Source: Chlorops oryzae (lineage: Eukaryota; Arthropoda; Insecta; Diptera; Chloropidae). From it: DNA of 64,000 nt. Location: positions 42,295,725-42,359,724 of the forward strand of contig CM035807.1 of the NCBI GenBank assembly GCA_020466095.1. The letters run 5' to 3'. The number at the start of each line of letters is the position of its first letter. The first letter of the stretch is position 1. The notes below the pieces were generated by a model. It worked only from the letters and a program-made list of their open reading frames with translations, did no database searches and was not told the origin of the DNA. Shown here one piece after another: positions 34,458 through 45,690 of the stretch. The position numbers and the translations under genes were made by a program.

Positions 34458-35199
34458 TTAGGGAGCGACTCTGTTGCCCATAAGCTGTTTGGGCGTTTGA
34501 ATGGGATTTGAAATTCGTTGGAGACTAGCTCTTGCAGCTAATCTTTTCAAAGTACCTCCTAATCCATCGCACGCACCCTTGCCATGAGAGGTAGGAAAAA
34601 AGTGCCACTCCGCAGCTAAGCCAAAATCCTGTTCGTGATGAGTGAGATTTTTAAAATTTTTCTTGTTTTTGTACTGTGCTCCCGAACCATCAGAAAAATA
34701 TATTATTTTTGATACTTTTTTCAACTCGGTTTTTATAAAATGCACCAAATGCTTCTGGAAAACATGAACCGCTATAGTATCGTGGTGCAAACATTCTGAT
34801 ATCATTATCAAACTTCTAATTTTTACACTGCAGTCATTATGTTTATAATAGATTGCAAATGGGTGCACTGTAGCCTGATCATTGTTCCAATGGAAACCTT
34901 GCGCCGCATCCTGAACTACAAAAGCATAGTTCTCGGAAAAATCACAGATTACGATACACTCATTTTCTGCCAGATCTTCCTTTTTACTTTTGATAAATTG
35001 GTTTTGTTTGTTAACGACGAAAGAATGAGGTAGCAACTTTTCCAAGCTGAGCTTTAATTTTTCTAAATATTCATCTATCGGAGATATCATCAGCTGCAAT
35101 GTAGTTCTATCAACGTTAGTCCACTGCCTGTATGTAATTTCGTCAATGCAATTCGCTTGAAAAATATTTTCGAGCTCTTCGATAAGATGTGTTGTACCA
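34458..35199 (-). pseudogene. Transposase-like protein of an uncharacterised invertebrate family, partial
   Basis: About 247 residues are open on the minus strand and run into the sequence gap. Conserved-looking acidic blocks occur in order: VICDFSENYAFVVQD, a GFHWNNDQATVHPF block, IIYFSDGSGAQYKNKKNF, and EWHFFPTSHGKGACDGLGG. These recur in many invertebrate transposon-like predicted proteins known to me. The spaced Asp/Glu residues suggest an RNase H-like DDE nuclease, but I cannot assign a superfamily. The C-terminus ends soon after the last block and no TIRs were found. Confidence 0.6.
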
Positions 35200-35299
35200 N
35201 NNNNNNNNNNNNNNNNNNNNNNNNNNNNNNNNNNNNNNNNNNNNNNNNNNNNNNNNNNNNNNNNNNNNNNNNNNNNNNNNNNNNNNNNNNNNNNNNNNN
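35200..35299. other. Assembly gap (100 N)
   Basis: Exactly 100 Ns, the usual placeholder for a gap of unknown length. The transposase-like frame to its left may continue through it. Confidence 0.99.
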
Positions 35300-35435
35300 T
35301 TGTATTTTTTGAAATGCGTGCGTTTTGAAATTTATTATTGCACGCTTTGAAATTCATTACAAACCCTGGTAGTATGCCATGCTTTTTGTTTGTTTTAAAA
35401 TTTTTTTTTTTAACTTTCTCAAATCTAGTATCATA

Positions 35436-36726
35436 ACAGGTTGGCTGATAAGTCCCCGGTCTGACACATAGATGGCGTCGCTAGTATTAAATGCATATTA
35501 TTTTTATATAGTGGCAACCTTCAAATGATTCGTGTCAAAATTTGACGTCTGTAAGTCAATTAGTTTGTGAGATAGAGCGTCTTTTGTGAAGCAACTTTTG
35601 TTATTGTGAAAAAAATGGAAAAAAAGGAATTTCGTGTTTTGATAAAATACTGTTTTCTGAAGGGAAAAAATACAGTGGAAGCAAAAACTTGGCTTGATAA
35701 TGAGTTTCCGGACTCTGCCCCAGGAAAATCAACAATAATTGATTGGTATGCAAAATTCAAGCGTGGTGAAATGAGCACGGAGGACGGTGAATGCAGTGGA
35801 CGTCCGAAAGAGGTGGTTACCGACGAAAACATCAAAAAAATTCACAAAATGAATTTGAATGACCGTAAAATGAAGTTGATCGAGATAGCAGAGGCCTTAA
35901 AGATATCAAAGGAACGTGTTGGTCATATCATTCATCAATATTTGGATATGAAAAATCTCTGTGCAAAATGGGTGCCGCGCGAGCTCACATTTGGCCAAAA
36001 ACAATAACGTGTTGATGATTCTGAGCGGTGTTTACAGCTGTTAACTCGCAATTCACCCGAGTTTTTGCGTCGATATGTGACAATGGATGAAACATGGCTC
36101 TTTCACTATCCTGAGTCCAATCGACAGACGGCTGAGTGGACAGCGATCGGTGAACCGTCTCCGAAGCGTGGAAAGACTCAAAAGTCCGCTGGCAAAGTAA
36201 TGGCCTCTGTTTTTTGGGATGGGCATGGAATAATTTTTATCGATTATCTTGAGAAGGGAAAAACCATCAACAGTGACTATTATATGTCGTTATTGGAGCG
36301 TTTGAAGGTCGAAATCGCGGCAAAACGGCCCCATATGAAGAAGAAAAAAGTGTTGTTTCACCAAGACAACGCACCGTGCCACAAGTCATTGAGAACGATG
36401 GCAAAAATTCATGAATTAGGCTTCGAATTGCTTCCCCACCCACCGTATTCTCCAGATCTGGCCCCCAGCTTATTTTTCTTGTTCTCAGACCTCAAAAGGA
36501 TGCTCGCAGGGAAAAAATTTGGCTGCAATGAAGAGGTGATCGCCGAAACTGAGGCCTATTTTGAGGCAAAACCGAAGGAGTACTACCAAAATGGTATCAA
36601 AAAATTGGAAGGTCGTTATAATCGTTGTATCGCTCTTGAAGGGAACTATGTTGAATAATAAAAACCAATTTTGACAAAAAAATTGTGTTTTTTTTTGTTA
36701 GACCGGGGACTTATCAGCCAACCTGT
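35436..36726 (+). mobile_element. Mariner copy B, full length
   Basis: 1291 bp with TIR ACAGGTTGGCTGATAAGTCC at both ends and TA on each side (35434-35435, 36727-36728). It carries one transposase gene and serves as the uninterrupted reference for copy A. Confidence 0.95.
35615..36658 (+). pseudogene. Mariner B transposase (DD34D), one stop and third Asp lost
   Basis: The ATG is at 35615. Helix-turn-helix domain at residues ~1-110, then WVPRELTF. A CAA codon has become TAA at 36005-36007 in the same frame (compare copy A). The catalytic part follows: TMDETWLFHY (first Asp), FHQDNAPCHKSL (second Asp), then LAPSLFFLFSDL, where the third Asp, present in copy A, is Leu (GAC to TTA). The spacing between the second Asp and that site is 34 residues. 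One Thr codon is also missing after the first Asp. The stop and the Asp loss each inactivate it. Confidence 0.95.
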
Positions 36727-36744
36727 TAATATGCTTCATTATGA

Positions 36745-37050
36745 TTTTAAAATCGACATCATAATAGGCCTGTTATGATGTCGAATTGCATAAAATGATT
36801 TATATTTTCAAGTCAAAATTTAAAACTCGAAATTTAAGTTTTATTTTTGATCGAAAAAATAAAAATCAGAATTTGATTTATATTTTTAAGCGAAAAAATA
36901 TAAATCGAAATTTGAGTTTTATTTTTGAAAGAAAATTAATATAAATCTGAATGTAATAATTATTTTTGAAGTTTTAAATAAAAATCTCACTTTGAGCAAA
37001 ATGAAAGAAATAGAAATTGAAATTAATGATTATTTTCAGTCCCTGTGTCT
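36745..37050. repeat. hAT-like subterminal repeat region
   Basis: Alternating blocks such as GAAATTTGAGTTTTATTTTTG and AAAAATAAAAATC repeat several times, and the region closes with TCAGTCCCTG, the end form of the hAT at 28091. Probably a MITE or the right end of a related hAT. The left end is unclear. Confidence 0.4.
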
Positions 37051-37559
37051 GACACTAGCTTATATAGCTAAAAAAAAAAGTATTTAGGTAGCTTTGAAAT
37101 AAACATGGTGCAATGTTCTTATTTATTCAACCCTTATCCACCTACGTAGGTGCTTAAATGACTGATGTACGAGGTAGGTGGTTGAAACTTATTTAATTTA
37201 TAGGTAAAATTGATAGGTAAAAGTTAAAAAGGACCCATTTTGCTGTTTAAATTATTTTTCACTGAAAGCAGGTAGAGAACTAAGATAAGTGTTTTTTTAA
37301 AACAAAGTTATTTTGTTATTAGTTTTCATAGGGGTAGGTTTGTATTAAATAATTCTTTGTAATAGGTATATATAAAAGGTGTATATAAAATATTGTTGGA
37401 ATCCGTACTTGCTGTTTTGTAACAAATTCTTAATCCGATTAATAGTTAATTGTGAGCCATTTACTCTACAAAATATAAATGAGCCCGCGCAAAAATGAAT
37501 ATTTGAATAACGTCCAACATGCCGTATAAGTGATGCCTCTGCATGCGCACCAGAGAACT
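37051..37559. other. Unassigned stretch
   Basis: AT-rich, no gene recognised. Confidence 0.35.
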
Positions 37560-38170
37560 GCTTTGAGTGTGCTCGAGCATGTTCGAACACCCTTGCTGAA
37601 AATTCAGAACACGTCGAATATCAAACTCCGCAGCTATGTGTTCGATCGAGTTGCACACGCGAAATCTTATTTTCGAGTTCGAGCACCTAACTCGAATTTT
37701 GTTGTACGTGTATTCAGACTCTCATTTCGGGTATGTTATACGCAAACTAATCCGAAAAAACCACTCAAACTCGAGTTCAACTCGAGTTCTATGGGTATAG
37801 AAACAGAACAAGGGGAAAATATCAGAGTCAAATGCGGAGAATAAAGGTGTATGTGCGTATGTACATATGTGGGCCTGCTCAAATATGACTAATTTACACC
37901 AAAGTTCCGTGTGCGTTGCAGCTCTCTCATACATATTTTTCTGTAGAAAAACGTAGATAAGACACTCGAGATGCACTCGAGTTTATTGGTATGCACGACT
38001 TAAAAACACTCGAACCCGAACAGAGTAAATGAAAAGAACTCGAGTTTAGCGCACAACATGCTCGTGTTGAACTCATGCGCACACGAGACATTACGATTGT
38101 TGTACTAAAGGGTTTGATTCAAACCAAATCTGATCCACACACTCGAGTGTACACAAACACTATGTATCCG
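37560..38170. repeat. CTCGAG-rich region
   Basis: CTCGAG occurs about seven times, mostly within ACTCGAGTT-like palindromes. GTTGCAGCTCTCT occurs twice (about 37915 and 38170). No coding region recognised. Confidence 0.5.
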
Positions 38171-38745
38171 TTGCAGCTCTCTGATGCGCACGTCTAGTGC
38201 AGCATATCAGTACTGAGAGTGTCTATATGGGCCTACGTTTTTGTTAATATCTCCTAAAAATACCTTTTGACTTTGATAAAATTTTTTTTAATTTAAGGTC
38301 ATACTCAGACGTATTTTTTGGAAGTAGCGAGAAAGTGGCGCGAAAACGGGAATACACTGAAAAAATTTTTTAAATTTTTATTTTCTCTTTTGTGAAAGGT
38401 TTTTTCTCAGTGTAAAATAAAAAATTTAAAAAATTTAATTTTCCGTTTTATAAGCTATCAGCAGCCATTTGTTTCATCTTTTTATCTTAATTCGTTTTTG
38501 AGATATAAATTTTTGAAAATGGGCTTAATAAAAAGGGTTTTGTAAGGATATTTCAAGGACACTGAGAAATAGAAACCCAAAAATTGGTTCCTACAGTGTG
38601 TTAGGGTAGTATCTATTCAAAAATCAACAAAACCTTAAAATCCCTTTCATTGGGCCGATTGCCTTCCTGAGTCGGCAAGACCCTTTAAGGTGTTGAATGG
38701 GGGATTTTAAAACTTATATATTTGTTCCTCCGGCAACGGATTTAT
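38171..38745. other. Unassigned stretch
   Basis: Contains a 60-bp inverted pair bounded by ACACTGAAAAAA and TTTCTCAGTGTA (38354-38413), resembling ends of the TA-target element. No gene. Confidence 0.4.
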
Positions 38746-38750
38746 GTTAG

Positions 38751-39291
38751 TGTTGGATTTTCGCCGTAGCCACTTTGAAGCCGGGCTTTAAAGAACGGCA
38801 AAATAACCAATCTAATTGAGTACCTTTTTCGAGTTCGACAAAGATCAAATCAAAACAAAAAATGACTAATTTTGAATTTACGTTTAATTTTTCTTAATTT
38901 CACCTAATCGAATACCAATTTTGAGTTTACGTTTAATTTTAACATATCTTAACTATTTAACCGACTACAACGAAACAAAAAAAAGAAACCCCATCGGGAA
39001 AACTAAAGTGTAACCTACGGAAAGAATTTAAGTGAAAAAAGAGGTTGAGTTTTTTATTAATAAATAAAATAAAATAAAATAAATTATTGAATAAGTGAAA
39101 ATGCTAAACGAAAAGAATTAAAGTGAAAAAAAAAGAAGTTAAATTTTTTATAAGATAAACGGAAAACCAAAATTTGAAATTCATAAACCGAAATATCGTC
39201 GCGCAAACCGACATATCAATCGACGTACCCGGCATCCCCCAGGGTCAGCAGCGGAGTACCAGGTACGTCCTCTTTAGTCTGAAATCAGACA
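38751..39291 (+). repeat. 5' LTR of BEL-2
   Basis: TGTTGG...CAGACA, 541 bp. About 90 bp present in the 3' LTR (GCGCTAACCGGCAGTGCTGC and onward) is deleted here after TTCGA. Confidence 0.95.
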
Positions 39292-40400
39292 TTTTGGCGA
39301 TCCTGCCAGGAGCCTGGAATAGGTTCTGGTGGACCATAATAGTTAGAAAGGGTCGAAAAAGTCCGGCACGTGCACGTCGCCTTTGACCTCTGTTTGCGCT
39401 AGTGCAAATTCAAGGGCACGACAAGATCAAAGCGCGTGTCACGCATTACAACGTAACGGCTGGACAAACTCTTTCCTCCTCGACATCAATCATCTGTCTC
39501 ACTCGCACACCCATGCGTCGTTTGGTGGTGGTTTTTGTGCACAGCCGATAGTGCAAAACAACAAACACATAGCAGCATTTGGTTTTCTCGTTCCCCTTTG
39601 AGGACGAGTTGCGTTTTTTTCTCCTTTCTTTTGTTGCTTTTGGTTTCTGGACACGCAGCGAAACCGTGTCTCGACTTTGGTTTTTTCATCGAAATTTCAT
39701 ACGAACTCAAGGCCAGCAGACAGCGAGCCAGGCCATCTGCATAAACGCATAGGGCATACGGGCATTGTGTTGCGTAGGTCAGTTCTAACGCTGTGCGTTG
39801 CATCGAACTTCGAACATAGAAGTTGATCGCGTATTGCCTGTTCGAGCGAACGTGGGTGAACTCAATTAGAACACACGGCTTCATACATACGATCCGTCGC
39901 TCTGCCTGCGCTCTGCCTGCACGCTGTTTTTGATTTACGTGCATCACATCGACATTGCGAATTGGTTAAAAAACTTGAATTTCCAACAAATCAATTGAAT
40001 TTGACCTATATTTTCTTACTGGAATTTCTTAAATAATTTGGAATTTTTTAACAATGGATTCGGAGTACCAGGAGTCTTGTGGAGGTGTTGCGAAGCGCAG
40101 GAATCGTTGAGGATTCGCTGCCACGGTTGCATCTTTTTTCTCCAGTTTGTTTATTTCTTTATCACGGCTGACTTCAAGGTGCTCAGACGACATCAATCAT
40201 CACCGTGCCCTACGACCGGTCTCTTCCGCACCCGACAAAGCCTAGTACATCCAGATTGCCATCGATAACTTTGCGTTTGGTAAAATTAAATTCAAGCGTG
40301 GGCGAGTATATTCGTTAATTTTGCTGAAATATGTTATTATTAAATATTTTTCGTTTTTTTACTCCGGAATCGCGTTGCTTGAGCTCTGTGTTAACGTTTC
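39292..40400 (+). other. BEL-2 leader
   Basis: Begins TTTTGGCGATCCTGCCAGGA immediately after the LTR, the probable primer-binding site region. The rest is untranslated. ORFs in it show no domain. Confidence 0.6.
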
Positions 40401-41445
40401 ATGTTCGCTTCCAAAATGGATTTCAATTTACAATTCAATGATACGGTGGAGCAGCTTAAGAGCTACTGCGATGTGATTATGCGCTCCAATCCCTTGAATC
40501 AAACCGAGTCGCTCATCGAAGTTAAAATTGAGGAAACTGACTCTTGTTGGCAACGTGTTCAAGAGACTTACAGCCGCGCTCTCGCACATGACGAATGGAC
40601 TGCTGAGGTTGCCGCCAGTGCTCTAGTTACTTATAATGTATGTCGCGATCTCCATGTTGCTGCTCGAGCGCAGCTGAAGGATATGTTACGGATGCATTCC
40701 CACGCACATCAACCATTATCCAGCTCACGGGCGCCTCCCCAATATGCTGAGATGCCGCCAGAAGATAATTTTATTCGAATGCCCCCTTGTGACATCGCGA
40801 ATTTTTCCGGAGGGTACAATGAGTGGCCAGCGTTCGTGATATGTTCACAGCCTTATACATCAACAATCCAAGGTTGCCACCCGTACAAAAGCTCTACTAT
40901 CTGCATTACAAAACGACAGGCGCCGCTGCTGCGATTGTTAAAGAATATCCATTATGCGGCTCGAATTTTATCCATGCCTGGGAGGCTCTCAAGACGCGCT
41001 ACGAGAACAAGCGCATTTTAATCGATCATCAATTAAAAACCTTGTTCGATCTGCCGCCTATTGAAAACGAAACCAGCGAGGGAATTTTGAAAATACAAAC
41101 GACGGTCAACGGTTGTATCACCCTGCTGAAAAGTCAAGGAGTTGCCGATTTTTTTGATAGCATGCTCGTCCATATTTGCTCCAGCCGCCTGCCAGCCTCT
41201 ACGATCGCACATTATGAGCAGTCGCTTTCATCGCATCGAGAGCTGCCGACTTGGAAACAGATTAACGAGTTTCTCAGCAATCGTTATGAAGTCGTCGAAC
41301 GCCTTTCGAGCTTCACGGAAGTAAAAGCGCCGGTTCTATCAGCAAACCAGCCAACTTCATCGACCTACGCGTTCCACACTCAAGAGCAAATACCAGGATC
41401 GTTTCCTTGTACAATGGAAATCACCCTCTACGCCAATGCTCTCAA
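40401..41445 (+). pseudogene. BEL-2 gag, frameshifted
   Basis: The ATG is at 40401 (a second at 40416). The first ~145 residues are a helical Gag N-terminus. The frame shifts near 40830-40850 and continues to the capsid-like region (LPPVQKLYYLHYKTTGAAAA, AWEALKTRYENKR, LPTWKQINEFL). A second shift near 41405 exposes the first zinc-knuckle piece (NGNHPLRQCSQF), then the frame fuses to the RT by deletion. In a complete element Gag would form the particle and package RNA. Confidence 0.85.
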
Positions 41446-41817
41446 TTTGCTCTTATCGCTGAACGATGTGCTTCATGTTGGATCGGTGCTGCAGACCGGT
41501 TTGGTTATTTTTTTTTGCTAAACATCGCCTCGTTATACATACTCGGTGGTAAAGAATGCAAATATGAATCTGCCAGTAGATGGCTGACTCCGACCATCAT
41601 CCGCCCATTCGATCCTGGCGGAGCTTTGGATTACCGAAATATGAGCCAAAGTTATAGACTTTGGCCACCTGATGCGCTCCGCGTATCACCAAAGAGGTTC
41701 CGACACGAGTTGTCCACCTCATACCACCGCTCCGTCTTGGGATGCCTCCTTGCCTCTGTCTGCGCCAGCCGTGCCCCCCATTCGAGCCATCGGTTGCGTA
41801 GCGCAAGGCGGGCAGTA
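41446..41817 (+). pseudogene. BEL-2 residual pol and 3' untranslated region
   Basis: Starts with an RT piece (LSLNDVLHVGSVLQ) that matches BEL-1 RT at about 785-830, then a WLTPTIIR piece matching the start of the BEL-1 RNase H region, and then 3' sequence ending in the pre-LTR block. The joins mark two internal deletions. Confidence 0.8.
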
Positions 41818-42456
41818 TGTTGGTTTTTCGCCGTAGCCACTTTGAAGCCGGGGCTTTAAAGAACGGCAAAATAACCAATCTTATTGAGTACCTTTTTCAC
41901 GTTCGACTGCGCTAACCGGCAGTGCTGCCCTCTTCATTGTCGAAAAAGTCTCTTCGCGTTAACAACTCACCCACGCGCCGGCAAAAACGTTAAAACCACA
42001 AAAATCAAATCAAAACAAAAAAAAAACCAATTTTGAATTTACGTTTAATTTTTCTTAATTTCACCTAATCGAATACCAATTTTGAGTTTACGTTTAATTT
42101 TATCTTAACTGAATTTAACCGACTTCAACGAAACAAAAAAAAACCCATCGGGAAAACTAAAGAAAAACTAACTACGAAAAGAATTAAGTGAAAAAAGAGG
42201 TTGAGTTTTTTATTAATTAATAAAATAAAATAAAATAAAATAAAAGAAATTATTGAATAAGTGAAAATGCCAAACGAAAAGAATTAAAGTGAAAGAAAAG
42301 AAGTTAAATTTTTTATAAGATAAACGGAAAACCAAACTTTGAAATTCATAAACCGAAATATCGTCGCGCAAACCGACATATCAATCGACGTACCCGGCAT
42401 CCCCCAGGGTCAGCAGCGGAGTACCAGGTACGTCCTCTTTAGTCTGAAATCAGACA
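41818..42456 (+). repeat. 3' LTR of BEL-2
   Basis: 639 bp, TGTTGG...CAGACA. It is closely similar to the 5' LTR apart from the ~90 bp missing there. Confidence 0.95.
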
Positions 42457-42575
42457 GTTAGAAATAAAAAAAAAAAAATTTTTTTCCAGAAGTTCCTAAT
42501 CCGAAATCGTTTGGTGGGGGCGCATCGTCCTTGAAGTCCTGTAAAAATTTAAAAAAATACATGAAAATTTATAAA

Positions 42576-44027
42576 TGTCCCAGAGTCGCTCGTAGACCAG
42601 ACGTAGACGTCCTAACTAGCCCCAGAGTGCCCTTAGAGAAGTAAAATGTATGACCGACCCCCATTAACTTTGTCCTCCTAACATTCTTTCATACTGAGCC
42701 CCTTTTTCCCCTCCTTAAAGGGGCACCCATACAAAATTACCTTCATTTTATCACAATTTCATACAAAATGGCCGTCGCTACAGTCAAACACCTCCTAGAG
42801 GGATAATATATATGACCAACCGCCATTATTTTTTTACCCCAAGCAATTTCTTTAAACATACCTACTATCTATCTCCCCTCCTAGGGGAAAAATACCTCAC
42901 GAACTTCAATCTATAATATAGATGCCGCACAGTGTCACTCTTGCGGCCAAGAATGATAAAAATCAAAACTATCCGTTTCAAAATTTTTTTATTGCAGAAC
43001 CCTTCAGAACACTCTAAACAAGTAAAATGCAAAATTTTAAGTCCGTACGTACTTTAGTTAAAAAACTTTACGCCCTTAAAGCTACGCATTGTACGAAGCA
43101 CAGTTTTGCTAAGGCGAGTATAGCTTCGATATGAGTAACGTTTAATAAAAATTGGTTCAGCAAACAGAAACAATTATATATGTGTTAAACATATATCAAT
43201 GAAATATATAAAAAAATTTTAATATTATTCCATTAGTTAAAAAATTTGAATATTTGGGAGTAAGAGATTAGAACTTCACAATTTTTAAAAAATATTAAAA
43301 CAATTTTACGAAAAAAGACCTCTCCAGTTTTTTAACATATTTTTTCCTACTATTTTTTACAAAACAAAATAATTGTTGAAAGAATTCGCTTGAAAATTCG
43401 CAAGTTATGATGCCTTTTTCAGATGTCTTAAAATGCACTATGTTATGTAACTTTGCGAAAATATAACTTATGCCTATTATTTATTTTGCGTGTCAGGTGT
43501 GGGCTTTTCAAAGGAATATTACACTTTTTTGATAATTTTCCAATGGAGTTTAAAATAAATTATAGAAATAGACTTTGCCTATTTTTTTATATATTGATAC
43601 TGACAGTGCGGTCTAAAAATGAAAAAAAAAAAATAAGTTAAAGGCCCTGCCGATTCAAAAGTTATGAGACTTTTAATGAGAGGGCATAAAATACGCTTAA
43701 AACAAGTGTAGCATAGGAGTTAAAAAAGTACTTATTCAAACGTAACGTTTGTATAGATGTTTAGAAAAAAGTTTTTTTTTGTTATAACACTTACATATGC
43801 AAATTTATGCCAAAAATTTCAGCATCTCACATTTTAACTTGGGTAATGGGCTGTACATTTATTACGAAAGACTATGTTCGCGTCTTAAGGTTTTGCTCTA
43901 TCTCCCTCGCTTTTTATATTAGAATTGGGAATGGGATAGGCGTTTGGTGTGTCGCGGAAAACTGATGCGGGGAAAAAATGATGGGGGCCAGTCTTACATT
44001 TACCCCTCTACGAGCGACTCTGGGACA
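42576..44027. mobile_element. DNA transposon remnant, 1.45 kb, 8-bp TSD
   Basis: Ends TGTCCCAGAGTCGCTCGTAG / complement. Flanks TTTATAAA (42568-42575) and GTTATAAA (44028-44035) match at 7 of 8 bases. No recognisable transposase. A hAT-size TSD but not a CAG-type end. Confidence 0.75.
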
Positions 44028-44902
44028 GTTATAAAGGTTTTCAAGTATGAGATAAGTTATGTGTTTTTCGATATGTTTTTATATCAGCAGCTCCGACCTA
44101 ATAACATTTTTGTAATAATTTGAAACACACAATTGAAGCAAGTTTAAAGCTAGTGGTTACATCGGTTTCCAGAATCCAGGATTCGGTTTTCTGTCTTTAG
44201 AATAGAAAGTTTCATAGAGCAATCATCCCGATCCACAGTGTCGAATTTCGCTATGCTAGCGTCCCTTACAGGGTGGCAAAGTTACCAAATTTTCATAATT
44301 TTCGATATTTTTGGGAAAAGTTAGAAGTTTTTGTAAATTTTGAAGGCCGTAAATTATTAAAAGTGTATAATAAGTAACACGACAAATTTTTAAGATAACT
44401 TGGGTTTTTAAATTAAATATTAGGGGCGATTTAGATGGAAAAATCTAATATTTACAACTTTTTGGATTTTAGGGACCGGTTTTGCATGTAAAATTTTTGT
44501 CTATCTCGTTTATTTTATTTTTTTAGTAATCCTTATAGAATTTCCTTCATTTTGGTGCCAAATATGTTTTTATTTTATTTATTCTCGCGTGAAAAAAAAT
44601 TTTTTTCACAGAAAAACTCGACTGGCGCTCACTGAATAGTTCGAGCAGAGTAGCGTAAAATCGTCTGTTTAAAACTTTTGTACACTTCAACAATCTTTTT
44701 CCTATACAAGTTCGTTGTTTATTGTTTTTTTAAAACCTTTTTATTAGTTCTTATTGAAGTTTCTTCATTTTGGAACTAAATAAACTTTATTTATGTTAGG
44801 GTGAATGGAAAAAGCACCGAAAACTTTTCACTGTCGTTTCAGAGAGAAAGAAGTAAAATCGATTATGAAAACAAGAAATAACGAAGTTTTTTATTATATA
44901 TA

Positions 44903-45249
44903 CAGGGTGTCCCGGGAAAAAGTGTACAAAATGAAACCCTCGATAGGTCGATGCAATACGAGTAGTTTTTGCTTCTACAGCAACTGCCTAGGAGGTACCG
45001 TTTAAGAGCTGTAGCGCTTCAAAAAATGTCTGTTTTTGTATGCAATTTTGAGCATAACTTCATTTTAAAAAAAATTTTTTCGTTCAAAATGAAGTTATAT
45101 TCAAAATTCCATACAAAAGCAGACCTTTTTTGAAGCGCTACAGCTCGTTAAGGGTAACTCCTAGGCAGTTGCTGTAGAAGCAAAAACTACTCGTATTGCA
45201 TCGACCTATCGAGGGTTTCATTTTGTACACTTTTTCCCGGGACACCCTG
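44903..45249. mobile_element. Palindromic MITE with CAGGGTGTCCC ends
   Basis: The arms are almost perfect inverted copies over more than 100 bp, with TA on both sides (44901-44902, 45250-45251) and a 347-bp body. Tc1/mariner-type target. Decayed relatives end CACCCTGTAT at 13269 and 18480. Confidence 0.9.
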
Positions 45250-45282
45250 TATATAAAACATTAATGAAATAAGATTGTTTTC

Positions 45283-45690
45283 CTAGTCAGTATCTGATGA
45301 ACTATATGACGAGCAGTCATTTTTGCTGTCCGATTCATTAACCCTTTCAGACACGCTCCCAAACCGATAGCATAAAAATCTCATAAGCTCTTGTCCCTTA
45401 TAAGTGACGCCGTGTCTCAAAGGGTTAATATCGAGCAGTTTCAATGCCTCCTGGCTTATTTTCTTCTTTGGTTTTTCAAAGGGTTTTCGCAAACTGCTGA
45501 TATAGGGATCAGATGAAATCAACAACCGTTTGATAAGGTCGGTATTCGAATCGATTCTTGATATTTTTCTTGTAAAAAGCTCGCGATATCGTCAAATGTC
45601 TTTGTTTCGTGCTTCCAAAGCTTCTTCAGACATCTGACTAATTGGTAAAATGGAGCTACTAATTATTTCACGTCCATGAAAAAGGATTTT
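45283..45690 (-). pseudogene. Transposase-like C-terminal tail
   Basis: Read with one stop at about 45595, the minus strand gives MSEEALEARNKDI, then a RYRELFTRKISR block and LLISSDPYISSLRKP, ending in a Ser/Asp-rich tail. This pattern is one I associate with the C-termini of uncharacterised invertebrate transposon proteins. It fits the surrounding TIR element, whose other coding parts are lost. Confidence 0.5.

Larger units (their letters stand above)
38751..42456 (+). mobile_element. BEL/Pao LTR retrotransposon (BEL-2), internally deleted
   Basis: Both LTRs are present and it is flanked by GTTAG on both sides (38746-38750, 42457-42461), the 5-bp TSD expected for BEL/Pao. The inside holds a leader and most of gag. 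It then jumps to a few dozen RT codons and a short piece around the RT/RNase H border, then to the 3' untranslated region. It is non-autonomous. Confidence 0.95.

Noticed and set aside
38354..38413. 60-bp inverted repeat with ACACTGAAAAAA ends as a mobile element
   Set aside because: Too short and AT-rich to claim; no TSD beyond TA.
40038..40268. 76-residue ORF in the BEL-2 leader
   Set aside because: In untranslated leader sequence; no similarity to Gag and no domain.
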